Source: an uncultured Saccharospirillaceae bacterium
GTDB taxonomy: Bacteria > Pseudomonadota > Gammaproteobacteria > Pseudomonadales > Oceanobacteraceae
Direction: 5' to 3'
Length of the DNA: 64,000 nt
Assembly: GCA_947499545.1 (NCBI GenBank)
Contig: CANMOZ010000004.1
Coordinates: forward strand, 1 to 64,000
Under the pieces are notes generated by a model, which was given only the letters and a program-made list of their open reading frames with translations, had not been told where the DNA came from and made no database searches. Within the stretch, counting starts at the first letter, position 1. Each line of letters begins with the position of its first letter. Position numbers and translations under genes: made by a program. This document shows, in pieces, positions 35,533 through 43,745 of the stretch.

Positions 35533-36246
35533 ATGAAAAATGCTCTCGCTTTACTGGTAATGGCACCACTTGCTGCTTTTGCTTGGCCCCTAGCAGAATA
35601 TACATGGCAGCAAGGTCTGCAACCCAGTTTCATGGAATCTGAAGCCAATAGTATTTGCTATTTAACCGGGGTTTCAGGAAAGTTCAGAGGCGCAGGTGAG
35701 TCAGTTAAAATAGAACGTTTAAATGGTTATTACTATTTAAATGGTTCCTCACATCAAGAAGGGATTCAAGCCTGGGCAATGTGCATAGAAAATCAGGAAA
35801 GCGGCACTCTTGGAGCAGACTATACCTGGAACCAAATGATGCAACTCCCGATTATAATGAAAGACAGTAGAAGTAACACCTGTTACCTCACGGGCCTTTC
35901 GGGCAAGTTTATGGGAGGAGGTGAAATGGTTGAAATCACTAATTCTGGTAATCTATGGATATTAAGCGGGATATCGAGTCAAACTGGAGTTTCGGCTAAT
36001 GCAAATTGTATTAGCAGTAAAGACAGTAATCTTCATGTGACTTTTGAGTGGAGTCAAGGCCAAGCGCCCGTGACAATGACGAATACTCAAACAAGTATTT
36101 GTGTTTTGCAGAAAGTAAGAGGCGCATTTAGTGGGGGAGCGGAATCCGTTCGGATTACGCAACAAAATGGGAAATATGTGTTGAGCGGAAGCTCTAATCA
36201 ACATGGTGTCTCTGCCAAGGCATTATGTATCAGTCGGAACGGTTGA
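35533..36246 (+). CDS. Secreted protein with three homologous repeats, unknown function
   Basis: A signal peptide (MKNALALLVMAPLAAFA) is followed by three repeats of about 68 residues. Each follows the pattern YTW-Q, ICYLTGVSGKF-G-GE-V-I, L-GSS-Q-GV-A-A-CI. Each repeat has two Cys that could pair, giving a compact beta domain perhaps used for binding. The repeats are about half identical, so they arose by duplication. ATG 35533 has GAGGAAAGG upstream; the in-frame TTG at 35503 has none. I do not assign a function. It converges with the interrupted two-repeat gene. Confidence 0.75.
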   Translation: MKNALALLVMAPLAAFAWPLAEYTWQQGLQPSFMESEANSICYLTGVSGKFRGAGESVKIERLNGYYYLNGSSHQEGIQAWAMCIENQESGTLGADYTWNQMMQLPIIMKDSRSNTCYLTGLSGKFMGGGEMVEITNSGNLWILSGISSQTGVSANANCISSKDSNLHVTFEWSQGQAPVTMTNTQTSICVLQKVRGAFSGGAESVRITQQNGKYVLSGSSNQHGVSAKALCISRNG

Positions 36247-36401
36247 TTGCTTGTAGTCTGTAAAATCCATCTGGCAGACTTCATTTTGTACAGCGTCTGT
36301 CAGATGCATGAAATTGATGCTTACTTGGATCATTAAGTCATGACTTATGATGACATCACTTATGTTGTTTTGATTAAGACTATAGTGGATCTGCCGGCTC
36401 A

Positions 36402-36433
36402 GGGGCTCCGTCGTTTTTTTGCAACGGAGCCCC
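36402..36433. terminator. Palindromic copy of the IS6-like sequence, acting as a terminator-like hairpin
   Basis: GGGGCTCCGT (36402-36411) pairs with ACGGAGCCCC (36424-36433) over 10 bp; the loop is mostly T and a short T stretch follows. It lies between the converging genes ending at 36246 and 36445. The outer bases are those of the dispersed IS6-like ends, so it may be a tiny element reused as a terminator. Confidence 0.6.
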
Positions 36434-36444
36434 TTTAATTCCAT

Positions 36445-37092
36445 TTACTTAATTGAGATGATTGCACCACCTGGCCAAATGTTATCCCAAGGCCAATCTG
36501 CAGCTAGACCATCTGTAACCCCATGACTCGGAGAAACGAGTGGATCATCAAAAGAGATGACCCAGCGACCGTTGTTATAATATAGATACCAGCCGTCTCT
36601 TCCTCGGCAGGCACCTCCTTCTCTTTTATAAATTGGTTTACCGTTAATTACACTATGAATAAAGATGAAGGTTCCATTGGTACAACTTTTATAAACAATA
36701 TCTCCACCAATATTGACTTGATTAACAGGTGTAACAAGCGCTCCACCGGGCCAGACTGAATCCCAGGGCCATTCAGAAGCTAAGCCATCAGTGACGCCAT
36801 GGCTCGGGTTAGTCATTGGGGCATCAAAAGAAATCGCCTAACGACCGTTGTTCATATATAAATACCAGCCGCTTCTTCCACGACAATTGCCACCTTGTCT
36901 TTTATAAATGGGTTTTCCGCTGTAAAGTTGCCCCGTTATTATGTAGGTGCCCTTGGTACACTCTGGGTAAACAATATCGCCTCCAATGTACAGCGTCTCA
37001 TGGATTCCGCCGAGAGCATTTACTTGGGAAGAGAGGCCAAATAGAAAAATTAAACATAGAGTTGAAATCGAAGATGTAGTTATTTTAAACAT
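36445..37092 (-). pseudogene. Secreted two-repeat protein interrupted by an amber codon
   Basis: A signal peptide (FLFGLSSQVNA) precedes two copies of a unit of about 90 residues. The unit contains IGGDIVY, a CTxGT turn, GKPIYKRxGG, CRGRxGWYLY, NNGRW, ISFD and PSHGVTDGLA-WPWD-WPGG. In copy one the codon after NNGR is TAG (36838-36840) where copy two has TGG. The frame is unbroken on both sides, so a single Trp-to-amber change explains the break. Without suppression only 84 residues would be made. The cysteine and glycine pattern suggests a small secreted binding domain; the function is unknown. Confidence 0.75.
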
Positions 37093-37610
37093 TTGTTTTC
37101 CTTTGTATGCGGTATGCTCATTATTTAATATTTGAATTTGTTAATGAGAAGGAATTCCCCGGATTCATCAGAGGGTCTAGTTTATCAGTTGAGCAACGGA
37201 GCGTAGCCAAGCAGTGTTTTCATACTTATAGTGTAAGCTTAAGGGACCTTCAATGAGAATCAAATCGTACCGTCTATTTGAGACAGAATGAATAACGGTT
37301 TATCAGGCTTAGAGGGTAGTTGTGAAACTGTCCGTTTAACGAACCTCTTTCGTACACTGATTAGGTCGGGATTTTGAAGATGAGCGCAAAGTAGTGGGAC
37401 TCTGAATATCAATGATCTTAATGTGTCGAGAAGAGAGGCTGTTGAAGCTGTTTACACAACCTGAGAACAGTTACGTCATTCGCTCCTGTAGGTTATTCTT
37501 TCTATTTAGCTTTGGGTATGCCTGAATAAATAGCGTTTTTGCAACCGATTGATCCGTTTAAGGTAGGAAGGTTCAGACCCCTGCGTTTTAGGGATCTGAA
37601 TAGCCAGTTT
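37093..37610. other. Intergenic stretch without a supported gene
   Basis: No frame is worth calling. It contains a partial match to the IS6-like end (GCAACGGAGC, 37193-37202) and a weak Fur-like AATGAGAATCA near 37252. Confidence 0.5.
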
Positions 37611-38909
37611 TTAAACTGCAGAGGTTCTACGTCGAGATACAGGCAAACATAGCAATAAAAGGCTTAAGAAAGTCCAGCTAAGACTACCGCCTTTCTTTTT
37701 GCTGGATGAGCCCTTTTTGGGAGCAGGATTTGCTGCCATTTGTTTTTCGATCCATGTCTTAAAATGGGAGACTTTAGCATATATAGCAGGCCCTCCGGCA
37801 GGGCAGCCCATAACCCCAAAGCTAGTAACCCCTGAGAGGGTTTCGTTATAAAATAGCGGCCCACCACTGTCTCCATTGCATACGGTTGCAACATTAGTAG
37901 CTTGTACACATATTTGGTCTTGATGCATTCTTTGCTCAAAGCCTTCGAGCATGTCAGCAAGCATTTTCTTTGAGAGTATTTTGTAGTCTTCTATATTTGT
38001 TACAGACAATAGCATCTTAAACAAATGACCTTTCATATATGGTCTGGTTTCTGTTTGAAAAGCATTACGAAGCAGGGATATCTCATCTGTCGACATTGAT
38101 CTGAGAAACGAGACATCTTCATTTATGCTTTGATTTGAGAATTTCCTATAAGCTTGTGCACAGGTATCGCCACTAAGCGTAGTTAACTTCAAGGTTTGAA
38201 GTTGTTTGGGAGACTTGCCAGTAAGCAAAGGTCCACTCATCCAAACACTGTCTTCTTCCCAAGGTTTCTTGCCCTCTTTAAGCTGTTTTTCCAAAGCCGT
38301 GTGTTGCTTGAAAAACTTCTCTAATGCCATTTTGGGGTCGAGGGTAAATGTGTAACCATTTTTGGGTACCTCCATCCAGTTGAATATTCGGTATTCGTCA
38401 CCAGTATTCAGTTGTATAGCTGCAAGCTCTGGCGTGGCTTCTGAAAGCCCCCAGCCTATAGCTTCCATCGGTGTGCCCGCAGGTGGTTCTTGGGCTTCTA
38501 GCTCTACAGGCTTAGCAGATGCCGCTTTAGCCAGTCGAATTAGAGCAATATCATTTTTCACGCTATCGTTATCGTAACTTGGGTGCATAATGATCTTATT
38601 TGCAAGTAGCTTTTCTTTGGCATCACTCGCATCTTCTTTAACACCACCTAGGGCAACTTCAATTTTATTTGCTTGCTCAATGTCACGTACACAGTGAGCT
38701 GCCGTTAGAATCCAGCGAGGAGCGATCAGCGAACCTCCGCAGAAATGTTCTGAGCCTTTATCTGTTTTGCGTCTTAGGCTGGCCATCCAAGGTTTCCCTG
38801 AAGAGGCATCGGAGCCGCCAATGATATAGGGAGAGCTTTTTGTGCTAGCCATAGAGCCCTGGCTTACTGATAACGTAACAATTGAGGCAAAAAGTAATAT
38901 CTTTTTCAT
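37611..38909 (-). CDS. Trypsin-like (S1) serine protease with GlyGly-CTERM tail
   Basis: A secreted serine protease. After a signal peptide, IIGGSDASSGKPW marks the mature N-terminus. The triad is His72 (LTAAHC), Asp120 (KNDIALIRL) and Ser348 (CNGDSGGP). Between Asp and Ser lies an unusually long insert of about 150 mostly helical residues. The C-terminus reads KKKGGSLSWTFLSLLLLCLP, then SRRR, a GlyGly-CTERM-type tail for rhombosortase processing and surface release. The tail links it to the proteins ending at 231 and 2654. The gene stands alone. Confidence 0.92.
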   Translation of the reverse strand: MKKILLFASIVTLSVSQGSMASTKSSPYIIGGSDASSGKPWMASLRRKTDKGSEHFCGGSLIAPRWILTAAHCVRDIEQANKIEVALGGVKEDASDAKEKLLANKIIMHPSYDNDSVKNDIALIRLAKAASAKPVELEAQEPPAGTPMEAIGWGLSEATPELAAIQLNTGDEYRIFNWMEVPKNGYTFTLDPKMALEKFFKQHTALEKQLKEGKKPWEEDSVWMSGPLLTGKSPKQLQTLKLTTLSGDTCAQAYRKFSNQSINEDVSFLRSMSTDEISLLRNAFQTETRPYMKGHLFKMLLSVTNIEDYKILSKKMLADMLEGFEQRMHQDQICVQATNVATVCNGDSGGPLFYNETLSGVTSFGVMGCPAGGPAIYAKVSHFKTWIEKQMAANPAPKKGSSSKKKGGSLSWTFLSLLLLCLPVSRRRTSAV

Positions 38910-39197
38910 GGGTGACAGTACATACAGTAATTGATCAATTAAGGGGGGCTTATTATGACCAATTCCTGGAAAATTGGCTGTAAGATGATCACGCTTTGTA
39001 CCTGACTGGACTTTTAGCTAAAAAAAACGCCATTTTTCTATATCTCGATCCAGCTTAATGCGGGTGTATGTGTGAACCCACTATGCCGATGGCGTTCGCT
39101 TACTTTGGGCGGGTGCGTGCTCAACATTTGAACCAGCTTCTATAGATGTAACCAAACTAAATCAATAGTTCATTTGTTGCCGCTACGTATAATTGAT
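38910..39197. other. Intergenic stretch left of the Xer-like module
   Basis: About 290 bp between the S1 protease start and the first Xer-like site. I see no gene and no clear terminator. The protease promoter must lie at its left end. Confidence 0.45.
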
Positions 39198-39225
39198 ATT
39201 TCCGATAAACATTATTATCGGAAAT
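39198..39225 (+). repeat. Left Xer/dif-like 28 bp site
   Basis: The left arm is ATTTCCGATAA, the centre ACATTA and the right arm TTATCGGAAAT; the arms are perfect inverted copies. The inner ATAA/TTAT and the outer AAAT agree with conserved positions of gammaproteobacterial dif arms (the XerD arm is TTATGTTAAAT, matching at 8 of 11). Confidence 0.6.
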
Positions 39226-39401
39226 GCTGATTTGACGTAATTGGTTCACCTAGCAAGTTATCTATGTTGTAAATTGACCGCTCTAGCCATTCACGCAAGT
39301 GTCCACTCTTACTGGGGTCGAGCATAATTACATAGTGGCTGTAAAGGTTACATTGAATTGGTCGATACTGTGTTCTAGTAGTTCTAAATCTAGGGACAAT
39401 T

Positions 39402-40139
39402 ATGGACATGAATGGCATGTCGTTCAGTAGACCTGTCGGGCTACAGAGTGTAGGGCGAATCGAACGTTGGGATCAACTGAGTATTATCACTCAAGAAGAG
39501 CCTTTGACCCCTGCAGATACGAAAGCTGGAGAGCCTGAAGGAAATCAACGTCAACACTATGATGCTTTTTATATCCGAACACCAGGTAAACCTGATTCCG
39601 AAGAGGTTGAATTAGCAAATACAAAAAGAATGTTTGATATCTTTCTTATTGAGTTACCCAGTAAAGTTAATTATCTTGAAGAAAGAATGCAAGATGTAGA
39701 GAAAGTGGTCGTGGACAAGGTTCCTGAAAGTCTTGGAAAACAATGGGACTTTTCTACTGATGAAATGGGTAGCGTTGTCGTTACAAGCTCCGAGTTAAGC
39801 GAAAACGAAAAAGATAAGATAGCGGTTGCTATCAGTCGCATTGGTATAAACCATGAATTTTCCTCTATTAGAGATTTAATGGTTGAATACATAGAAATAA
39901 GAAGGGGTGGGGATCTGTTTGCTCGGGACATAGGAAAATATGATCTAACACAAGAAAATTTTTCTGATATTGTCTATTTCAAGGAGTTTGTTGTTAATTC
40001 AAAAAAGCTTGGACTACTAGGTGCTACGGAATCATTTTGTGCTCAAGTAGAAGCAAGAGCTGAAGTTGTCTTTAACAAGTATACAGAAGTTTATGAATGT
40101 AAAGATGGGATCTATAAAGAAGTCGATGTGTACGTATAG
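39402..40139 (+). CDS. Hypothetical protein carried by the Xer-like module
   Basis: A 245-residue soluble, acidic protein with no signal peptide or membrane segment that I do not recognise. A helical, coiled-coil-prone middle (MFDIFLIELPSKVNYLEERM) is followed by VVVTSSELSENEKDKIAVAI, a short regulatory-looking segment, and a C-terminal FCAQVEARAEVVFNKYTEVY. AGGGA stands a few bases before ATG 39402. It is the only gene in the module and looks more AT-rich than its neighbours, which fits recent arrival. Roles such as antitoxin or phage defence are possible but cannot be shown. Confidence 0.7.
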   Translation: MDMNGMSFSRPVGLQSVGRIERWDQLSIITQEEPLTPADTKAGEPEGNQRQHYDAFYIRTPGKPDSEEVELANTKRMFDIFLIELPSKVNYLEERMQDVEKVVVDKVPESLGKQWDFSTDEMGSVVVTSSELSENEKDKIAVAISRIGINHEFSSIRDLMVEYIEIRRGGDLFARDIGKYDLTQENFSDIVYFKEFVVNSKKLGLLGATESFCAQVEARAEVVFNKYTEVYECKDGIYKEVDVYV

Positions 40140-40141
40140 AC

Positions 40142-40157
40142 TGCTCCGCTGCAAAAA
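40142..40157 (+). repeat. Degenerate copy of the dispersed IS6-like end
   Basis: TGCTCCGCTGCAAAAA differs from the element end at 43746 at two positions and lies 2 bp after the stop of the module gene, inside the Xer-like module. Confidence 0.45.
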
Positions 40158-40182
40158 CATAGATGGCCCTGCTCTTTAGGAT

Positions 40183-40210
40183 ATTTCCGATAATAATGTT
40201 TATCGGTAAT
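40183..40210 (-). repeat. Right Xer/dif-like 28 bp site, inverted
   Basis: Reading the minus strand, the arms are ATTACCGATAA and TTATCGGAAAT around the centre ACATTA. That is the left site in inverted orientation with one mismatch. It ends 12 bp from the norR stop codon. Confidence 0.6.
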
Positions 40211-40222
40211 AGGGGGACTGCC

Positions 40223-41812
40223 TCAGTGCTGATTTCCCAACGGTGTCCAGAGTTTCTTCTGGTGAATGCCGAGTCTTTTTGATAGACGTACCAAATTAGC
40301 CCTGTCTATATCCAACGTTCTGGCGGCTGCGGCCCAGTTATTATTGTGTTGGCTGAGGGCTTTTAAAATTAATTGACGTTGAAAGGCTTCAGTAGCTTCT
40401 TTTAGCGAAAGTTGCGGTTGAATATCCAGTGATGCCTCTGCAATCGTTGGAATGGTTATGGTGGTTTGATTTGGATTTAAGCCCAAATGTTTAGGTTCTA
40501 TTCTAGAAATGAGCGATGGAGTGGCCGAGCTTGCAATCAAAGCAGCACGACTAATAACATGCTCTAATTCTCGAACATTACCCGGCCAGGTATAACGGCT
40601 GAGTGCGGACAGCGCTTCAGGACTCAGCGTCAACTGCTTGAGTCCCATGCGCCTTCTGGTGTTTTCAGTAAAGTAACCCGCAAGGAGATTGATATCGCCG
40701 TGGCGCTGTCTCAGTGGTGGCATATGAATCGGATAAACACTGAGTCGGTGGTATAAGTCTTCTCTGAATTCACCTTTTAGAACAGCAGCTTTAAGGTCAC
40801 GATTTGTAGCAGCAATAATGCGGACATCCACTTGTTGTACTGTATCTTGACCAAGTGGCTGTATTTCCTGGTTTTGAAGAACCCGAAGCAATTTACTCTG
40901 TGCGGTTAAAGGTAATTCACCTATTTCATCTAAAAATAAAGTGCCACCATCGGCTAAAAGAAATTTTCCATTGCGAGTTTGATGAGCACCAGTGAAGGCA
41001 CCTTTACGGTGGCCAAAGAGTTCGCTTTCAATCAAATTCTCGGGTATGGCTGCACAATTCACATAGACGAGCGGGCGATGATTTCGAGTGGATAACTGGT
41101 GCACATGTCGAGCAACCAGTTCTTTACCTACGCCTGTTTCACCCTCAATCAACACTTTGAAATCGGTTGCAGCGACAAGCTCAATATTTTTTTTCAGGGT
41201 TTTTATGGCTTCACTGTCACCGATAAGCTGCCCGCCATCTTTTTGAATAGCTTCTTGATTCATTTCACGAAGGAGTGCTTGATCAAGGCGATTACGTTGC
41301 TCTAACTGCTGTAACAGCGTAGCGGTTTGCAAAGTGGCAGCGGCCATCGCTGAAATGAGATCGAGCGTGCGTTGTGGTATCTCATTAAAGGCGCCCGCAT
41401 TGAGGCTATCCAGTGTGAGCACGCCGATCAGTTCGTCACGGGTGACGAGAGGTAACCCCATGCAGGCATGAATGGGTAATTTACCTTCGCTGGCTAAGAG
41501 CATGGAATCGTAAGGATCGGGTAACTCTGAATGGGCGGGGAATCGAGTGGGGGCGTTGGCCTCACATATTAAGCGTAATCGAGGATGCTCCTCCAGCTTA
41601 AATTGCCGCCCTAAAATATCTGGAGTCAGTCCTGCCTGAGCCAAAGGCCTAAGCACTCCTTGAGGGTTGTACTTTAATAAAACCACTGCGTCACAGAGAA
41701 TTGCTTGCCGTACCGTTGCTAATAAGCGTTCGAAGCGATCTTGATTAGGAAGACTCTCCGTTAGATTCAGGCAGAGCTGTAAAAGGTTTTGGTGATTGAG
41801 ACTTCCAGACAT
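40223..41812 (-). CDS. norR: Nitric oxide-responsive sigma-54 activator NorR
   Basis: An N-terminal GAF domain (about residues 20-170), which in NorR carries the NO-sensing iron, is followed by an AAA+ domain. That domain has GETGVGKE (Walker A), the sigma-54-contacting GAFTGA loop and GGTLFLDEIGEL (Walker B). It ends with a Fis-type helix-turn-helix (NNWAAAARTLDIDRANLVRL). The length of 529 residues is normal. It is divergent from a small membrane gene and hmp, with three GT-N7-AC sites and a sigma-54 promoter between, so it probably activates hmp in response to NO. Confidence 0.95.
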   Translation of the reverse strand: MSGSLNHQNLLQLCLNLTESLPNQDRFERLLATVRQAILCDAVVLLKYNPQGVLRPLAQAGLTPDILGRQFKLEEHPRLRLICEANAPTRFPAHSELPDPYDSMLLASEGKLPIHACMGLPLVTRDELIGVLTLDSLNAGAFNEIPQRTLDLISAMAAATLQTATLLQQLEQRNRLDQALLREMNQEAIQKDGGQLIGDSEAIKTLKKNIELVAATDFKVLIEGETGVGKELVARHVHQLSTRNHRPLVYVNCAAIPENLIESELFGHRKGAFTGAHQTRNGKFLLADGGTLFLDEIGELPLTAQSKLLRVLQNQEIQPLGQDTVQQVDVRIIAATNRDLKAAVLKGEFREDLYHRLSVYPIHMPPLRQRHGDINLLAGYFTENTRRRMGLKQLTLSPEALSALSRYTWPGNVRELEHVISRAALIASSATPSLISRIEPKHLGLNPNQTTITIPTIAEASLDIQPQLSLKEATEAFQRQLILKALSQHNNNWAAAARTLDIDRANLVRLSKRLGIHQKKLWTPLGNQH

Positions 41813-41852
41813 GGTTGTACCTAGAGGTATTGAGTTGCGATCAGCTTAGCAT

Positions 41853-41908
41853 GTTATTATGACATCATCTAGGTCAAATTAACCTAGGTAGAGTAGAGTC
41901 AATATGAC
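41853..41908. promoter_or_regulatory. Three NorR-type enhancer sites (GT-N7-AC)
   Basis: Sites are at 41853-41863 (GTTATTATGAC), 41873-41883 (GTCAAATTAAC) and 41898-41908 (GTCAATATGAC). E. coli NorR binds three GT-N7-AC cores as an enhancer (established). The last site is a perfect GTCA-N3-TGAC palindrome. Spacings are 20 and 25 bp. They lie 55-110 bp before the sigma-54 promoter. Confidence 0.75.
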
Positions 41909-41962
41909 CTTATATCCTCCTGTAAACTCTGTAACATATTGAATATTAAATAAAAACAAAGG

Positions 41963-41978
41963 TGGCACAGTAGGTGCA
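41963..41978 (+). promoter_or_regulatory. Sigma-54 promoter of the hmp unit
   Basis: TGGCAC (41963-41968), five bases, then GTGCA (41974-41978) fits the -24/-12 consensus TGGCAC-N5-TTGCA with one mismatch. It faces the small membrane gene and hmp and lies downstream of the NorR-type sites. Confidence 0.8.
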
Positions 41979-42050
41979 ATTCTAGAGTGCTCCGATTGGG
42001 TTAAGACACCCAATTGTAATTCCATGGTGTGCCTTAGAAGGTATTTTGTG

Positions 42051-42341
42051 ATGGCTAATTCAACTTCCCCAAACCTGTTTTCAGTTCTCAACAACTTTCA
42101 AGATCAATCAACGTCGACCACTTATAGTGTATTGGCAAAGACGGTAGGTGACCTAATGTTGGCCTGTAGTCTATTGGGGGTATCGGTCTCGGTTTTGATT
42201 GCTTATCCTTTTCATGAAGCATTTGGGTTGGGGGCACAGTTGTTTGCTCATTTGGGAGTTTTGACGTTCGCAACGCTTTTAAAAATTGGTTATGTCTTGC
42301 GGCTTATTGGTCATTATGAATTAGGACTGAAGATGACCTAA
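42051..42341 (+). CDS. Small membrane protein in the NorR-controlled unit
   Basis: A 96-residue protein with a polar N-terminus of about 30 residues and two membrane segments (LMLACSLLGVSVSVLIAY and AHLGVLTFATLLKIGYVL). ATG 42051 has AGAAGG 10 bp upstream; an in-frame ATG at 42024 would add nine residues. It lies between the sigma-54 promoter and hmp (114 bp), so it should be induced by NO together with hmp. I do not recognise the family. A role in NO tolerance is inferred from position only. Confidence 0.7.
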   Translation: MANSTSPNLFSVLNNFQDQSTSTTYSVLAKTVGDLMLACSLLGVSVSVLIAYPFHEAFGLGAQLFAHLGVLTFATLLKIGYVLRLIGHYELGLKMT

Positions 42342-42455
42342 TTGAACGAGTTCGTTTTTAAATAGCAATCAGTGACAGCAAAATGCCGGCTGACTTTTTG
42401 GGTTGAAAATAGTCTTTATAAGGCAGTCTGCATACTCAGTAAAAGGTAAAATACG

Positions 42456-43652
42456 ATGCTTACAGCAGAACAGATCTCGATCGTGAAAAGTACCATTCCA
42501 ACATTAGTGGAAAAAGGTGTAGGTATTACCGAACATTTTTATAAGCGAATGTTTAAACATCACCCTGAGTTACAGCATATGTTTAATGCAAGCCATCAAA
42601 GATCAGGCGATCAGCCTCGAGCTTTGTTTGATGCCATTGCAGCTTATGCAATGAATATTGAAACGCCAGAAAACCTTACGGAAGCCGTGGAACGAATTGC
42701 ACACAAACATACCAGCTTAGATGTGCAGCCCGAACATTATCCTATTGTGGGTGAAAACTTAATTGAAACCTTAGGAGAATTGTTGGGTGAAGCTTTTACC
42801 TCAGATATTAAAGCTGCCTGGGAAGCGGCTTACCAGTTTTTGGCGGATATCTTTATTCAGCGTGAAGCGCAAATTTATGAGGAACACGTAAAATCTAAAG
42901 GTGGCTGGAAGGGGGCTCGCCTTTTCAGGTTGGTAAACAAACAAAAAGAATCGCGTTGGGTAACCAGCTTGCATTTCGAACCGGTTGATGGTGAGCCCAT
43001 TATGTCCTATCGGCCAGGGCAGTATTTAGGTATTAAAGTCAGCATTCCAGGGAAGCCCTATCAGCAAATTCGGCAATATTCGTTATCCAATAAATTTGAT
43101 GGCAAAGCTTATCGAATCTCTATTAAAAAAGAAGGGCAAAAACACCCAGGGCTAGTCTCTCATTTTTTAACTGAGGGTTTAGCGGTGGGTGATGAGGTCG
43201 AGTTATTTGCACCAGCGGGAGATTTTTGCTTTGAAAATCGCAATGCCCCCATCACACTGATTTCAGCCGGTGTGGGTTTGACACCTATGCAAGCTATAGT
43301 TGAGTCTTTAGCCGAGCAAAAATATGAAAAGCCGATTACCTATTTACACGCTTGTGAATCGCCGGAAGAACATAGCTTTGAGGATCGAGTAAAGGCTTTA
43401 TCTAAAGAGCTGAATATTAAAACTCATTGCTGGTATCGCTCGAATGCAAAAGTAGGAAACCGGATTCATGTAGGACACATGGTGTTGGCACCCATTCAGT
43501 CCGATTTGCCTTTAAAAAACGGTGATTTCTATCTATGTGGCCCGACTCCTTTTATGGGATACATAAGAGACCAACTGGTTGAAATGGAGGTGCCTGAAGA
43601 GCGTATCTTCTACGAGAACTTTGGGCCTCATAAATCTTTAGGGGGCATTTAA
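42456..43652 (+). CDS. hmp: Flavohemoglobin, nitric oxide dioxygenase
   Basis: It converts NO and O2 to nitrate with NAD(P)H. The N-terminal globin domain (about residues 1-140) shows the proximal-His region HKHTSLDVQPEHYPIVGENL. The FAD domain shows YRPGQYLGIKV and RQYSLSN, and the NAD domain ISAGVGLTPM and FYLCGPTPFM. The C-terminus ENFGPHKSL is typical. The length of 398 residues is normal. It is downstream of a sigma-54 promoter and NorR-type sites, so NO induction is likely. Confidence 0.97.
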   Translation: MLTAEQISIVKSTIPTLVEKGVGITEHFYKRMFKHHPELQHMFNASHQRSGDQPRALFDAIAAYAMNIETPENLTEAVERIAHKHTSLDVQPEHYPIVGENLIETLGELLGEAFTSDIKAAWEAAYQFLADIFIQREAQIYEEHVKSKGGWKGARLFRLVNKQKESRWVTSLHFEPVDGEPIMSYRPGQYLGIKVSIPGKPYQQIRQYSLSNKFDGKAYRISIKKEGQKHPGLVSHFLTEGLAVGDEVELFAPAGDFCFENRNAPITLISAGVGLTPMQAIVESLAEQKYEKPITYLHACESPEEHSFEDRVKALSKELNIKTHCWYRSNAKVGNRIHVGHMVLAPIQSDLPLKNGDFYLCGPTPFMGYIRDQLVEMEVPEERIFYENFGPHKSLGGI

Positions 43653-43745
43653 GAAATGGATACACAAGGCTTTCTTGTGCGGGATTAGACCATTCTTCCA
43701 TTGGGCATGCCTAAGCCTGTCAACAAGTTAAACATGCTGCATTTT

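Larger units (their letters stand above)
39198..40210. mobile_element. 1.0 kb module bounded by inverted Xer/dif-like sites
   Basis: Two 28 bp sites (39198-39225 and 40183-40210), inverted relative to each other and identical at 27 of 28 positions, enclose one plus-strand gene (39402-40139). Each has 11 bp arms and the same asymmetric 6 bp centre, the architecture of dif and plasmid pdif sites used by XerC/XerD. Exchange between such sites can move or invert a module without its own recombinase. No integrase lies inside. Mobility is inferred; the structure itself is seen. Confidence 0.55.

Noticed and set aside
39198-39225. The Xer-like palindrome as an ordinary terminator
   Set aside because: No T tract follows on either strand, and the inverted second copy keeps the asymmetric centre, which a terminator would not require. 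Not fully excluded.
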